Shown here piece by piece: positions 1 through 9,097 of a stretch of DNA of 64,000 bases. The stretch's first letter is position 1, and every line of letters starts with the position of its first letter. The stretch is from Arthrobacter sp. cf158 (lineage in GTDB: Bacteria > Actinomycetota > Actinomycetes > Actinomycetales > Micrococcaceae). The notes beneath the pieces were generated by a model. It did no database searches, was not told the origin of the DNA, and worked only from the letters and a program-made list of their open reading frames with translations. The DNA is taken from NCBI RefSeq assembly GCF_900106835.1, contig NZ_FNNR01000007.1, positions 186,001 through 250,000 of the forward strand. The letters run 5' to 3'. A program made the translations under genes and the position numbers.

Positions 1-1
1 C

Positions 2-406
2 CTCGCGTTCCCCATGTTCTGGCTCATGGACACCAAATCGGTGGCACTGCTGTTCGTCGCCTACCTGGCCATGATGACCGCGTTCTGCGCCAACTACGGC
101 CCCATCGCAACCTTCCTGGCCGAGCTCTTCGGATCCAAGGTCCGCTACTCCGGCCTGTCCGTGGCTTACATGCTGTCCGGCCTCCTGGGCAGCGCCGCCA
201 CCCCGTTCGTCACCACGTGGCTCCTGGGCATGACGGGCCAGAGCTCCTCGATTGCCTGGTACATCATGGCCGCAGCAGGACTGTCCCTGGTTGCACTCTT
301 CCTGCTGACCGAAACCCGGTACGGCAACATCGACGCCGTGGATGAGGCACCCGCAGAAGCGGCCACCGGCGGTTCCGCCTCAACAGAAACCGCGGCAGCC
401 AAGTGA
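2..406 (+). CDS. MHS-family MFS transporter, C-terminal part (partial)
   Basis: This is the C-terminal 134 residues of a major facilitator; the gene begins outside the window and the frame is open from base 2. Four hydrophobic stretches are visible, and the run GPIATFLAELFGSKVRYSGL is the typical cytoplasmic/TM11 segment of the metabolite:H+ symporter (ProP/KgtP-like) group. The last 30 residues form a hydrophilic Ala/Glu/Thr tail, as expected at the cytoplasmic C-terminus. Its stop overlaps the GTG of the RidA gene by 4 bases, so the two are translationally coupled and the substrate is probably fed to the enzymes that follow. The substrate cannot be told from this part. Confidence 0.85.
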   Translation, partial: LAFPMFWLMDTKSVALLFVAYLAMMTAFCANYGPIATFLAELFGSKVRYSGLSVAYMLSGLLGSAATPFVTTWLLGMTGQSSSIAWYIMAAAGLSLVALFLLTETRYGNIDAVDEAPAEAATGGSASTETAAAK

Positions 407-840
407 GCCCAAGCACCATCGAGCGCCTGGCCGGCATCCCCGGCCAGGCGCCCGCCGTCGGGCCCTTTTCCCCGGCGGTCATTGCCAACGGTTTTGTGTT
501 TACCTCCGGCCAGATCCCTGCAATCACGGGCCTGGATGACCAGCCGGACACCTTTGAAGGACAAGTCCGGCAAACCATCCAGAACCTCGCGGGCGTGTTG
601 GAAGCCGCAGGGTCCAGCCTTGAACACGTGGTCAAGGTCAACACCTACCTGACCAGCCCAGACCAGCTGGAGGAGTACAACCGCGTGTATGTGGAGTACT
701 TCGGCACCGCCAAACCGGCCCGGACCACCGTATGCGTGAGCCTGTGGGGCGTGTCCCTGGAAATTGAATGCGTGGCTGTCGTTGCACAGAATGTCCCTGC
801 ACAGAAGGTCCCCGCACAGAAGCCGGAGGTAACCCCGTGA
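403..840 (+). CDS. RidA family protein (reactive enamine/imine deaminase family)
   Basis: 145 residues. RidA/YjgF/UK114 proteins hydrolyse reactive enamine and imine intermediates of amino-acid metabolism as homotrimers in the cytoplasm. The family pattern is present: SGQIP near residue 35, the PART motif with Arg107 (the substrate carboxylate-binding Arg) and Glu122 in LEIECVAV, which would activate water. The start is GTG, overlapping the upstream transporter stop as GTGA. The last 18 residues are a short VPAQK repeat not typical of the fold. The stop overlaps the next gene by 4 bases, giving a three-gene unit (transporter, RidA, RraA-like) that suggests catabolism of an imported amino or keto acid; the substrate is unknown. 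Confidence 0.88.
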   Translation: MSPSTIERLAGIPGQAPAVGPFSPAVIANGFVFTSGQIPAITGLDDQPDTFEGQVRQTIQNLAGVLEAAGSSLEHVVKVNTYLTSPDQLEEYNRVYVEYFGTAKPARTTVCVSLWGVSLEIECVAVVAQNVPAQKVPAQKPEVTP

Positions 841-1445
841 GCCCAACACTCGTGCAGGACCTCACCGATGTCAGCTACCCCACCATCGGGCACTTCCTTG
901 AGGACGGCTTCGTCTCCCCCGCCATCCAGTCGTTGCTGGACAACGTGAAGATCGCGGGACCCGCCGTGACCGTCCGGATCGCTGACCACGACGCCATTGC
1001 CATGAACCACGCGCTCCTGGCACTCCGTCCCGGCGATGTGCTGGTGGTGGACATGGGCGGCGACCACCGGCATGCGCCCGTGGGGGCCGTCACGGCAGCC
1101 GCGGCGCTCGCCCAAGGTGCTGCCGGCGTCGTGGTTGATGGCGTGGCTACGGACGTTCTGGAACTACGGCAGACCGGCTTGCCGGTGTTCGCCCGCGGAA
1201 CATCGTGCCTCACCACCAAACGGCTGTACGGGAGCGGCTCCGCCGTCAATGTCCCCGTGCATTGCGGGGGCGTCGAGGTCAACCCCGGAGACTTGGTCCT
1301 GGGCGACGACAACGGGCTGATCATCCTCTCCCCGGAAGCTGCGCGCGAGGTGCTGGGGAAAGCGCTCGCATCCGACGCGGCGGAGCCGGCAATCCTTGCC
1401 CGCATAGCATCCGGGGAGCCGCTCGAGTCCATTCTGGCCGTCTAA
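837..1445 (+). CDS. RraA family protein, aldolase-like fold lacking the catalytic Arg
   Basis: 202 residues. The RraA/HMG-aldolase fold is recognisable from PGDVLVVD (residues 65-72), GVVVDG (97-102), NVPV and GGVEVNPGDLVLGDD. Family members are class II 4-hydroxy-4-methyl-2-oxoglutarate/CHA aldolases and oxaloacetate decarboxylases, or the RNase E inhibitor RraA. In active aldolases the signature after the glycine loop ends in Arg-Asp; here it reads DGVATD, so Thr105 replaces Arg while Asp106 is kept, and the Gly-Glu of the metal-site helix reads GA at 83-84. Retro-aldol activity is therefore doubtful. I chose the GTG at 837 (GTGA overlap with RidA) rather than an earlier in-frame start because it gives the normal family length. 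Confidence 0.82.
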   Translation: MSPTLVQDLTDVSYPTIGHFLEDGFVSPAIQSLLDNVKIAGPAVTVRIADHDAIAMNHALLALRPGDVLVVDMGGDHRHAPVGAVTAAAALAQGAAGVVVDGVATDVLELRQTGLPVFARGTSCLTTKRLYGSGSAVNVPVHCGGVEVNPGDLVLGDDNGLIILSPEAAREVLGKALASDAAEPAILARIASGEPLESILAV

Positions 1446-1522
1446 TACCGCCGAGAGCGTAACCACCCAGCCACCGGGACGCCTCCAAGGAAGTTCGGCT
1501 GGGGATGGGGTAGAACTTAACC

Positions 1523-2062
1523 ATGAGCGTACGTACACCCGACCCGTATCCAGGCTGGCTTTCAGATGAGGACCTCTTCGAAGCCCGCGGCCGACTCCCC
1601 ATGGTCTACGTGGAGGCTGTCCCGGTCAGGCTGGATCCACTCGGGTACGTGAATGAAGTTGGCACGCTCCTTCAGGGTGACGCCGACGGCAACATGGTGC
1701 GCTACCTCGTCTCCGGCCGTGTTCTCTACCGCGAGACCATCCGCGCAGCGCTCCTGCGGCACATGGAAAAGGACCTCGGTCCCCTGGCTTTCCCGCAGCT
1801 GCCCATCAGCCCCGTGCCCTTCACGGTGGCCGAATACTTCCCTGCCCCGTCACAGACCGGCTTCACCGACGACCGGCAGCACGCTGTGTCTCTGGCCTAC
1901 GTCATCCCCGTGACCGGCGAATGCGAACCGCGCCAGGATGCTCTGGAACTCACGTGGATGACTCCTCAAGAGGTGCTGAGCGAGAACGTCCAGCAGGAAT
2001 TCGACGGCGGCCGGGGGAACCTCGTGCGGCAGGCACTGGCTTTCTCGGGCATCGTTCTCTAG
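1523..2062 (+). CDS. NUDIX hydrolase family protein (DUF4916-like)
   Basis: 179 residues. The protein opens with PGWLSDEDL and contains a divergent Nudix-like helix around residues 66-90 (SGRVLYRETIRAALLRHMEK), in which the glycine and the RE pair are seen but the canonical REUXEE core is not conserved. This resembles the actinobacterial DUF4916 branch of Nudix hydrolases. The substrate is unknown and pyrophosphohydrolase activity is uncertain given the degenerate box. Upstream, the 77-base gap after the RraA-like gene contains GGGGATGGGG, and ACTTAACC lies directly before the ATG. The gene stands alone, 74 bases before the next start. Confidence 0.65.
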   Translation: MSVRTPDPYPGWLSDEDLFEARGRLPMVYVEAVPVRLDPLGYVNEVGTLLQGDADGNMVRYLVSGRVLYRETIRAALLRHMEKDLGPLAFPQLPISPVPFTVAEYFPAPSQTGFTDDRQHAVSLAYVIPVTGECEPRQDALELTWMTPQEVLSENVQQEFDGGRGNLVRQALAFSGIVL

Positions 2063-2136
2063 CGGGTCTCCCGCCCCCGCGCCAGCCGGTCTTTGTAGAC
2101 TGGACGGCGGACCCCAAGAGAACCAAAGGACTTCCG

Positions 2137-3144
2137 ATGACTCACAGCCCAGCCACACAGCAGTACAAAGAAAAGCAGGCTGGGGACCTGCAGCCCGGAG
2201 ATTTTGTCTTCCCGCCCGGTGACGGCCCGGCCGAGGAAATCCGCACCATCGAGGTGCTCAACGACGACTACGGCGTGGCAGCGCTGCTGCTGGTGACCAT
2301 GGTCGACGGCGGCACGGTGCGGATCGCCGTCGGGTCCAGTGTTCCTGTGGGCGACGGCGTTGCGAGCCACGAGACGCCTGAACCCACTTCTCCTGAATCC
2401 GCAGCCTCCGAACCCGACACCGGCGCCAGCACCGCAGCCGATGGCGACGCCGACGCGCAAGCCGGGCCCGCCGTCGTCGTTCCTCCCCGTCCGCAAACGC
2501 CGCCCGCGTACACCGGACCGAGCGCTGAAGAGCTGGCCCTCATCCCCGAGCCGGACGGCACCCCCGAAGCCGTGGTGCGCGCTGCCGCGGCCAACCACAA
2601 GGGCCAGAGCGGCGTCCACGTGCTGTCGGAGCGGCTGGCAAAGGGCATCAACACCAAATCCGGAAGCTGCCTCCGGGACCTCAGCGACCTCGCCTTCGAC
2701 CTCTGCATTGTGCTGCGCGATCCCGACCACGCGCTGGCTGTTGCGGACCTCTTGAACGTGCTGCCGTTCGACGGCAACCTGGACCGCTGGGCCTCGATCG
2801 AACGGGGGCTGGCCCTGTCCAGTTTCATCTGCCGCGAAGCCGGCCAAGCGGAGCGCGCTGCCGTCTACGAGAAATTGCTGCGCGCACCCGAGTCCCAGGA
2901 AGAAGACCCCTTCAAGGCCCGGATCAATGCAAGGGTCCGTCAACGCTCGCTCAACGAACCCAATCTGTATGACAAGGAAATCTTCCGCGCAATCGATAAC
3001 GGCAACCACGAAGCCGAGCGCGAATGGCGGTTCCTGCGCCTGGAAGCGCTGATGTTCCTGCGCGCCCACGGCGGCTCAAAGACCATCGGCGAGGAAGAGC
3101 TGGCCCGGAGGATCGGCAATGAGCTCGAAGCGGTGCGCGCCTAA
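2137..3144 (+). CDS. DUF6707-like hypothetical protein with Pro/Ala-rich linker
   Basis: 335 residues from the ATG at 2137, which follows CAAAGGACTTCCG (ribosome site AAAGGA). A much longer in-frame reading from 1921 would overlap the Nudix gene and is rejected. Residues 1-70 look like a small beta domain (QAGDLQPGDFVF, a phrase also seen in regulators of extracellular solutes). Residues 75-135 are an Ala/Pro/Glu/Asp-rich disordered linker. The C-terminal 190 residues form an all-helical domain (LRDLSDLAFDLCIVL, ERAAVYEKLLR, EREWRFLRLEALMFLRAHGG) that resembles DUF6707. No catalytic motif is seen and the function is unknown. Confidence 0.6.
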   Translation: MTHSPATQQYKEKQAGDLQPGDFVFPPGDGPAEEIRTIEVLNDDYGVAALLLVTMVDGGTVRIAVGSSVPVGDGVASHETPEPTSPESAASEPDTGASTAADGDADAQAGPAVVVPPRPQTPPAYTGPSAEELALIPEPDGTPEAVVRAAAANHKGQSGVHVLSERLAKGINTKSGSCLRDLSDLAFDLCIVLRDPDHALAVADLLNVLPFDGNLDRWASIERGLALSSFICREAGQAERAAVYEKLLRAPESQEEDPFKARINARVRQRSLNEPNLYDKEIFRAIDNGNHEAEREWRFLRLEALMFLRAHGGSKTIGEEELARRIGNELEAVRA

Positions 3145-3194
3145 CGCTGCTTGAAGACTGTTATGAGGGAGCGAACGGCGGTAGATTCGGGGCC

Positions 3195-5263
<2,069 letters not shown>

Positions 5264-5274
5264 CCCTCCGCGTC

Positions 5275-5341
5275 GAGTTCGCCGGAAGCGTGCGTGTTCG
5301 TGCGGAAACTTCCGGCGAACTCACACGTTTCCGGCGAACTC
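5275..5341. repeat. Three copies of GAGTTCGCCGGAA (one inverted), hairpin between convergent genes
   Basis: The 13-mer GAGTTCGCCGGAA is at 5275-5287, and its exact complement TTCCGGCGAACTC is at 5310-5322 and again at 5329-5341 (19-bp period). The first and second copies can form a perfect 13-bp stem with a 22-base loop, placed between the convergent stops of tgt and the transporter. That position suits a bidirectional terminator, although no T-run follows. The extra tandem copy is not needed for a terminator and suggests a dispersed repeat family. Confidence 0.75.
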
Positions 5342-5360
5342 GGCCAGTGGGCCCCAGGGC

Positions 5361-6071
5361 CTAGGCCGCGTCTACCCCGTAGCTTGGCTCGCGCTTCTTG
5401 ATCCAGCCCACCACCAGCACGGTAACCGGCACGAACAGGAACTCCACGGCGGTCTTGTAGACGAAGCCCACCAGGACGTAGTTGACGAACGATCCCGCGT
5501 CCGTGATCCCAATGACGGATGCCGCAATGCTGCAGAAGATCAGGGTGTCCACGAATTCGCCCACCACCGACGAGCCCATCAGGCGTGCCCACAGGGACTT
5601 CTCGCCGGTGCGGGCCTTCATCTTCACCAGGATCCAGGAGTTGATGGTCTGCCCGGCAAGGAAGGCCAGCAGCGAGGCCAGGACAATCTGCGGGACGGGT
5701 CCCAGTGCACCTTCGATGGCTGCCTGCTTGGCGGTTCCGTACTCATCGCTGAAGCCGGGAAGCACGATGATGATCCAGTAACAGAGCGAGGCGAACACCG
5801 AGAGCGCGAACGAGGTGATGATGGCCTTGCGCGCCACCTTGAAGCCGTACACCTCACTCATCACGTCGCCCAGGATGTAGGCGAGCGGGAAGAGGAAGAA
5901 CCCGCCGTCGGTGATGATCGGTCCGAGCACCACGCCCTTGGAAGCGCCGATATTGGACAGAATCAGCACCACCGCCATGACGGCCAGCATGATGCCGAAA
6001 TACGGGGAGCCGATCGAAGCGAAACGCGGAGCGGGCTTGCTCAAGGTACTGGAGCCTGAGGGCGAGGGCAT
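5361..6071 (-). CDS. Queuosine-precursor transporter, VUT/YhhQ family
   Basis: 236 residues with about six hydrophobic segments. YhhQ/VUT family membrane proteins import preQ0/preQ1 (and in some lineages queuine) across the cytoplasmic membrane. The diagnostic pieces are LSNIGASKG-like TM1, DGGFFLFPLAYILGDVMSEVYG (written here only as the DGG...EVYG motif), RKAI, GQTINSWILVK and GEFVDTLIF. It is convergent with tgt, matching the usual genomic association. No QueDECF biosynthesis genes are in the window, and no preQ1 riboswitch-like structure is visible in the 110 bases upstream. The ATG at 6071 has only a weak ribosome site. Confidence 0.9.
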   Translation of the reverse strand: MPSPSGSSTLSKPAPRFASIGSPYFGIMLAVMAVVLILSNIGASKGVVLGPIITDGGFFLFPLAYILGDVMSEVYGFKVARKAIITSFALSVFASLCYWIIIVLPGFSDEYGTAKQAAIEGALGPVPQIVLASLLAFLAGQTINSWILVKMKARTGEKSLWARLMGSSVVGEFVDTLIFCSIAASVIGITDAGSFVNYVLVGFVYKTAVEFLFVPVTVLVVGWIKKREPSYGVDAA

Positions 6072-6181
6072 GGGTCATCCATTTCTTAGTGGTTTGCGCA
6101 GGCGTCCTGGGTGAGGCTGCCCCGCTGTATTAGCACTGTGGTTGGTGGGGCATCCGGCCCGGCACCGGTTCCATTGTCCCA

Positions 6182-6245
6182 CCCCCTTCCCACCAACGCT
6201 CTCTCACCTCCCGCCCCCTTCCCACCAACGCTCCCTCACCTCCCC
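6182..6245 (+). repeat. 32-bp-period tandem repeat, locus 1 (two units)
   Basis: Two 32-bp units start at 6182 and 6214, each CCCCCTTCCCACCAACGCT followed by the CTCTCACC core and a short CTCC filler; the second has CTCCCTCACC in the core. The array lies between the divergent YhhQ-like and TetR genes. It shares period and core with the arrays at 7880, 16855 and 18302 but has its own filler. Confidence 0.9.
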
Positions 6246-6256
6246 TTCACTCACAT

Positions 6257-6304
6257 TTTGAACACGTTCAGAAATGAGGCATACTCATTCTTGAACACGT
6301 TCAA
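6257..6304 (+). promoter_or_regulatory. Twin palindromic operators of the TetR gene
   Basis: The sequence TTGAACACGTTCA occurs at 6258-6270 and 6291-6303, with start points 33 bp apart (about three helical turns). Each contains the dyad TGAAC-N2-GTTCA, and the second extends to TTGAACACGTTCAA. They flank a possible promoter (TTGAAC as -35, ATACTC/CATACT region as -10) just upstream of the TetR ribosome site GGGAGGAA. Autoregulation by the TetR protein is the natural reading. Confidence 0.75.
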
Positions 6305-6326
6305 AAAATTTCGGGAGGAACACGAC

Positions 6327-6989
6327 ATGGCCGCAAAGAGCGAACAGACCCGCCAACTGGTGGCCGACGTCGCACTGAAGATGTTCCGTGAAATCGGCTT
6401 CGAAAAAACCACCATGCGCGCCATTGCACAGGAGGCGGGAGTCTCAGTGGGCAACGCCTACTACTACTTCGCGTCCAAGGATGAGCTGGTTCAGGAACTG
6501 TATATCCAGGTGCAGGACGAGCACGCAGTGGTCGCAGCGCAGGCGCTCGAAGGGGTTCAGGATCTCGCGGGCCGCCTGAAAGCAGTGCTGCATACCGGCG
6601 TCGACGTCATGGCGCCGTACCACCAGTTCGGTTCCGATTTCATTGCGACGGCGATCCGGCCGTCGTCGCCCGTCAACCCGTTTGGCGCGGCGTCCACCGC
6701 CGCCCGCGAGGCTTCGCTCGCGATCTTCCGGTCCGCCGTCGAAGGTTCCCCCCCCGCCGTAGCGAAGAAGCTGCGCGGCGACCTGCCGGAGTTGCTGTGG
6801 CTGGCGTACATGGGCGTCGCACTGTTCTGGGTTTACGACCAATCCGAGGGCCAACGCCGCACGCGCAAGCTGATCGACGGCGCGGCTCCGTTGGTGGCGC
6901 GCGGCTTGTCGCTGGCGAAGATCCCCGGCGTGAGCAAGGTATTCGACGACGTCTTGGGCCTCGTCCGCAACGTCAAGGAGGACTCGTGA
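6327..6989 (+). CDS. TetR/AcrR family transcriptional regulator
   Basis: 220 residues. The N-terminal HTH is clear: ALKMFREIGFEKTTMRAIAQ followed by AGVSVGNAYYYFASKDEL (residues 15-55). The C-terminal ligand domain includes PSSPVNPFG and a membrane-like LLWLAYMGVALFWVYDQ helix, as in the AcrR subgroup with a TetR_C_11-like domain. The start at 6327 follows GGGAGGAACACGAC; an upstream in-frame extension to 6111 would cover the operator and is rejected. Its stop overlaps the ATG of the SDR gene (ATGA), so the two are cotranscribed and autoregulated through the two palindromes upstream. The inducer is unknown. Confidence 0.88.
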   Translation: MAAKSEQTRQLVADVALKMFREIGFEKTTMRAIAQEAGVSVGNAYYYFASKDELVQELYIQVQDEHAVVAAQALEGVQDLAGRLKAVLHTGVDVMAPYHQFGSDFIATAIRPSSPVNPFGAASTAAREASLAIFRSAVEGSPPAVAKKLRGDLPELLWLAYMGVALFWVYDQSEGQRRTRKLIDGAAPLVARGLSLAKIPGVSKVFDDVLGLVRNVKEDS

Positions 6990-8167
6990 TGCACCGGACC
7001 GTGGTTCTCGCAGGTGCCAGCGGCTTCATTGGCAGCTACTTCAAGCAGCGGTTTCTTGCCGACGGATGGCAGGTCCGGACAGTTGGGCGTGATGCTTCGG
7101 CTGACGCGCAATGGAACGACGACGGCGCCATCACCAAAGTGCTGGACGGTGCCGAACTGCTGGTGAACCTCGCGGGACGGTCCGTAAATTGCCGCTATGA
7201 CGACCGGCATCGGCGGGAAATTCTGGACTCCCGGGTTCTGACCACGCGGACGTTGGGCCGGGCTGTTGCTGCGTGCGCCGAACCTCCCATGACGTGGATC
7301 AACTCAAGTACCGGCACCATCTATCGGCACGCGGAAGATCGCCCGCAGTCGGAGGACTCTGGTGATCTGGGCAGCGGCTTTTCCGTTGACGTTGCCCGTG
7401 CTTGGGAAGAGGAACTGGCTGCGGCTGATGTCCCTGCCACCCGCAAGGTGCCGCTCCGCATCGCCATTGTGCTGGGGCCTGGCGGTGGCGTGATGGGTCC
7501 ATTCCGGAACCTGGCCCGGCTTGGCTTGGGCGGGCATATGGGACCCGGGACGCAAAAGTTCAGCTGGATTCATGTGGAGGACTTGTTCCGGACGGTGGCG
7601 TTTATCCACCGCCACGGTGAGCTGGCCGGTCCGGTGAACGCAGCATCGCCCTACCCCGTAGACAACCGTGAGTTGATGTCGCTGGTCCGGCAAAGCATGG
7701 GTGTCCCGTTTGGTATTCCTACGCCGGCTTGGCTCCTGGAAGCCGGCGCCGTCCTCATCCGGACGCAGACTGAGCTGGTCCTCAAGAGCCGATGGGTAGA
7801 GCCCCGGAAGCTGCTCGACGCCGGGTTCGTGTTTGATTACCCCTGCCTTACCGGCGCCCTCAACCAGATCGCGAAACCCCACACGCTCTCTCACCTAAAA
7901 GGCCCTTCACCCAAACGCTCTCTCACCAAACCACCCCTTCACCCACACGCTCTCTCACCAAACCACCCCTTCACCCACACGCTCTCTCACCAAACCACCC
8001 CTTCACCCACACGCTCTCTCACCAAACCACCCCTTCACCCACACGCTCTCTCACCAAACCACCCCTTCACCCACACGCTCTCTCACCAAACCACCCCTTC
8101 ACCCAAACGCTCTCTCACATCCCTTGGAGGTAATCGTGAGCCAGGAACCTTGGACCGACGAAGATGA
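6989..8167 (+). CDS. TIGR01777-type SDR (nucleotide-sugar epimerase-like), frame extended through a tandem repeat
   Basis: 392 residues as read. Residues 1-295 match the TIGR01777/DUF1731 group of atypical SDRs: GASGFIG (Rossmann), LAGRSVNCRY, SSTGTIY, the long RIAIVLGPGGGVMGPF segment, FSWIHVEDL, and the C-terminal DUF1731 box ending FDYPCLTGAL. Family proteins stop about here. In this copy the 32-bp array begins 7 bases after the last conserved codon, and because none of the three forward frames of the array has a stop, the frame runs on for about 97 residues (repeating THTLSHQTTPSP, RSLTKPPLHPHALSPNHPF) to a stop 31 bases inside the next gene. Start ATG overlaps the TetR stop. Catalytic activity is unproven for this family. 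Confidence 0.82.
   Translation: MHRTVVLAGASGFIGSYFKQRFLADGWQVRTVGRDASADAQWNDDGAITKVLDGAELLVNLAGRSVNCRYDDRHRREILDSRVLTTRTLGRAVAACAEPPMTWINSSTGTIYRHAEDRPQSEDSGDLGSGFSVDVARAWEEELAAADVPATRKVPLRIAIVLGPGGGVMGPFRNLARLGLGGHMGPGTQKFSWIHVEDLFRTVAFIHRHGELAGPVNAASPYPVDNRELMSLVRQSMGVPFGIPTPAWLLEAGAVLIRTQTELVLKSRWVEPRKLLDAGFVFDYPCLTGALNQIAKPHTLSHLKGPSPKRSLTKPPLHPHALSPNHPFTHTLSHQTTPSPTRSLTKPPLHPHALSPNHPFTHTLSHQTTPSPKRSLTSLGGNREPGTLDRRR
7880..8118 (+). repeat. 32-bp-period tandem repeat, locus 2 (seven units plus partial)
   Basis: Units start at 7880, 7912, 7944, 7976, 8008, 8040, 8072 and 8104, exactly 32 bp apart. The five inner units (7944-8103) are near-identical: CACACGCTCTCTCACC then AAACCACCCCTTCACC. 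The first unit has a different filler (TAAAAGGCCC), and units 2 and 8 begin CAAACG. The forward strand is very C-rich and nearly free of G. There are no unique spacers, so it is not a CRISPR array. Confidence 0.97.
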
Positions 8168-8621
8168 GTACGCGCTGGCAACAAAACGCCCAACCGGAGC
8201 CTGGCCCTACGGGTCGAAGGACAGGGTGGTGCTGGGTTGGAAAGGCTTAGTTGTAGGAATCGTCGTGGCTGACGCGGTGTTCTTCCTCTCCTGGGCCATT
8301 CCGACCTGGAACCTCAACCCAAGCCAAGCCAGCTACACCATGACGATGACGGCGACGGCGATGGTCATAGGGATCATCCCGATCGGCGTCGTGGGGACAG
8401 CTGTCGGATGGCCTTTGGGGGTGGCGTTGCGCAGCATCCGCAACCAGTGGGTTCATGTAGCCGCATTCTTCGCGGCCGGGGCGATCATCTGCGTCCCCTT
8501 CGGAGGATTTTGGAGCTCCTCCGCATGGGCATTCCCTTTATCCATCGCCTTCGCAGCCGGCGTTGGCCGCCTCGCTGTCTGGAAGCTGGTGCGAATCAAC
8601 CACGCTGGCGATCCGACGTAG
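8136..8621 (+). CDS. Small integral membrane protein of unknown function
   Basis: 161 residues. The start is GTG 8136 preceded by TTGGAGGTAATC, a strong ribosome site directly after the tandem array. The N-terminal 30 residues are hydrophilic (TDEDEYALATKRPTGAWPYG), followed by four predicted membrane helices: LVVGIVVADAVFFLSWAI, MVIGIIPIGVVGTAVGWPLG, VHVAAFFAAGAIICVPFGG and AFPLSIAFAAGVGRLAVW. No family is recognised. The last 56 codons overlap, antisense, the open frame of the convergent ICMT-like gene. Confidence 0.6.
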   Translation: MSQEPWTDEDEYALATKRPTGAWPYGSKDRVVLGWKGLVVGIVVADAVFFLSWAIPTWNLNPSQASYTMTMTATAMVIGIIPIGVVGTAVGWPLGVALRSIRNQWVHVAAFFAAGAIICVPFGGFWSSSAWAFPLSIAFAAGVGRLAVWKLVRINHAGDPT

Positions 8622-9097
8622 CGGGGAACATCCCTCTCATAGTCGGCGTAGGACTGGCCAAACCGCTCCCTGAGCGCAGCCTCTTCCCATAGCGCGCCCA
8701 AGTGTTCCACCAGCATTCCAGCAGGCAAAGTCACCACAGCCCAAGCAGAACCTCGGTTGACTGCAACTCCCGCATGGATGAGCCACCACCCCAAGTACAT
8801 TGGGTGGCGACTCAGGGCATAGGGTCCGCTGGTGACCAGGCCCTCGGGGTGGCCCAGCGAAAAGCTTCCGGTCGTTTTACGCCGGCGCTCCGCGACTGCC
8901 CACCCGGTGATTCCCGCGCCTACCAATGCCAAGCCAACACCGGCTGCTTTGAGTCGGGCACTGGGCTCGGCACCGCGAATGGGGCGCAGGCGATCGAGAA
9001 CTACATCAAGTACCAGGCCAACAACCTGTCCTGGAGGCAGCGGGATCCTCGCTGCTTCCTGCAGCACTATGTGAACTGTTCGATGAACTGCGCCCAT
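8453..9097 (-). CDS. Isoprenylcysteine carboxyl methyltransferase (ICMT/NnrU-like) family membrane protein
   Basis: 214 residues from the ATG at 9097; the frame stays open to 9190 (GTG) but no ribosome site is seen there. The catalytic SAM-binding C-terminal half is typical: GLVTSGPYALSRHPMYLGWW, followed by LWEEAALRERFGQSYADY, matching the GPYxxxRHPxYxG and E..L...FG..Y..Y signatures of ICMT/phospholipid methyltransferase-type enzymes. Two or three membrane helices precede it. The family usually ends near RDVPRYV; here about 45 more residues of low-complexity sequence follow, antisense to the end of the upstream membrane protein gene. Bacterial members methylate unknown substrates. Confidence 0.72.
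   Translation of the reverse strand: MGAVHRTVHIVLQEAARIPLPPGQVVGLVLDVVLDRLRPIRGAEPSARLKAAGVGLALVGAGITGWAVAERRRKTTGSFSLGHPEGLVTSGPYALSRHPMYLGWWLIHAGVAVNRGSAWAVVTLPAGMLVEHLGALWEEAALRERFGQSYADYERDVPRYVGSPAWLIRTSFQTARRPTPAAKAMDKGNAHAEELQNPPKGTQMIAPAAKNAAT

Noticed and set aside
1921..2136. Long N-terminal extension of the DUF6707-like protein
   Set aside because: It overlaps the Nudix-like gene end and lacks a ribosome site; ATG 2137 has one.
6072..6181. preQ1 riboswitch before the YhhQ-like gene
   Set aside because: No C-rich loop plus A-rich tail pseudoknot pattern is visible on the minus strand.
7880..8118. Possible CRISPR array
   Set aside because: Units are contiguous 32-bp repeats without unique spacers, and no cas genes are in the window.
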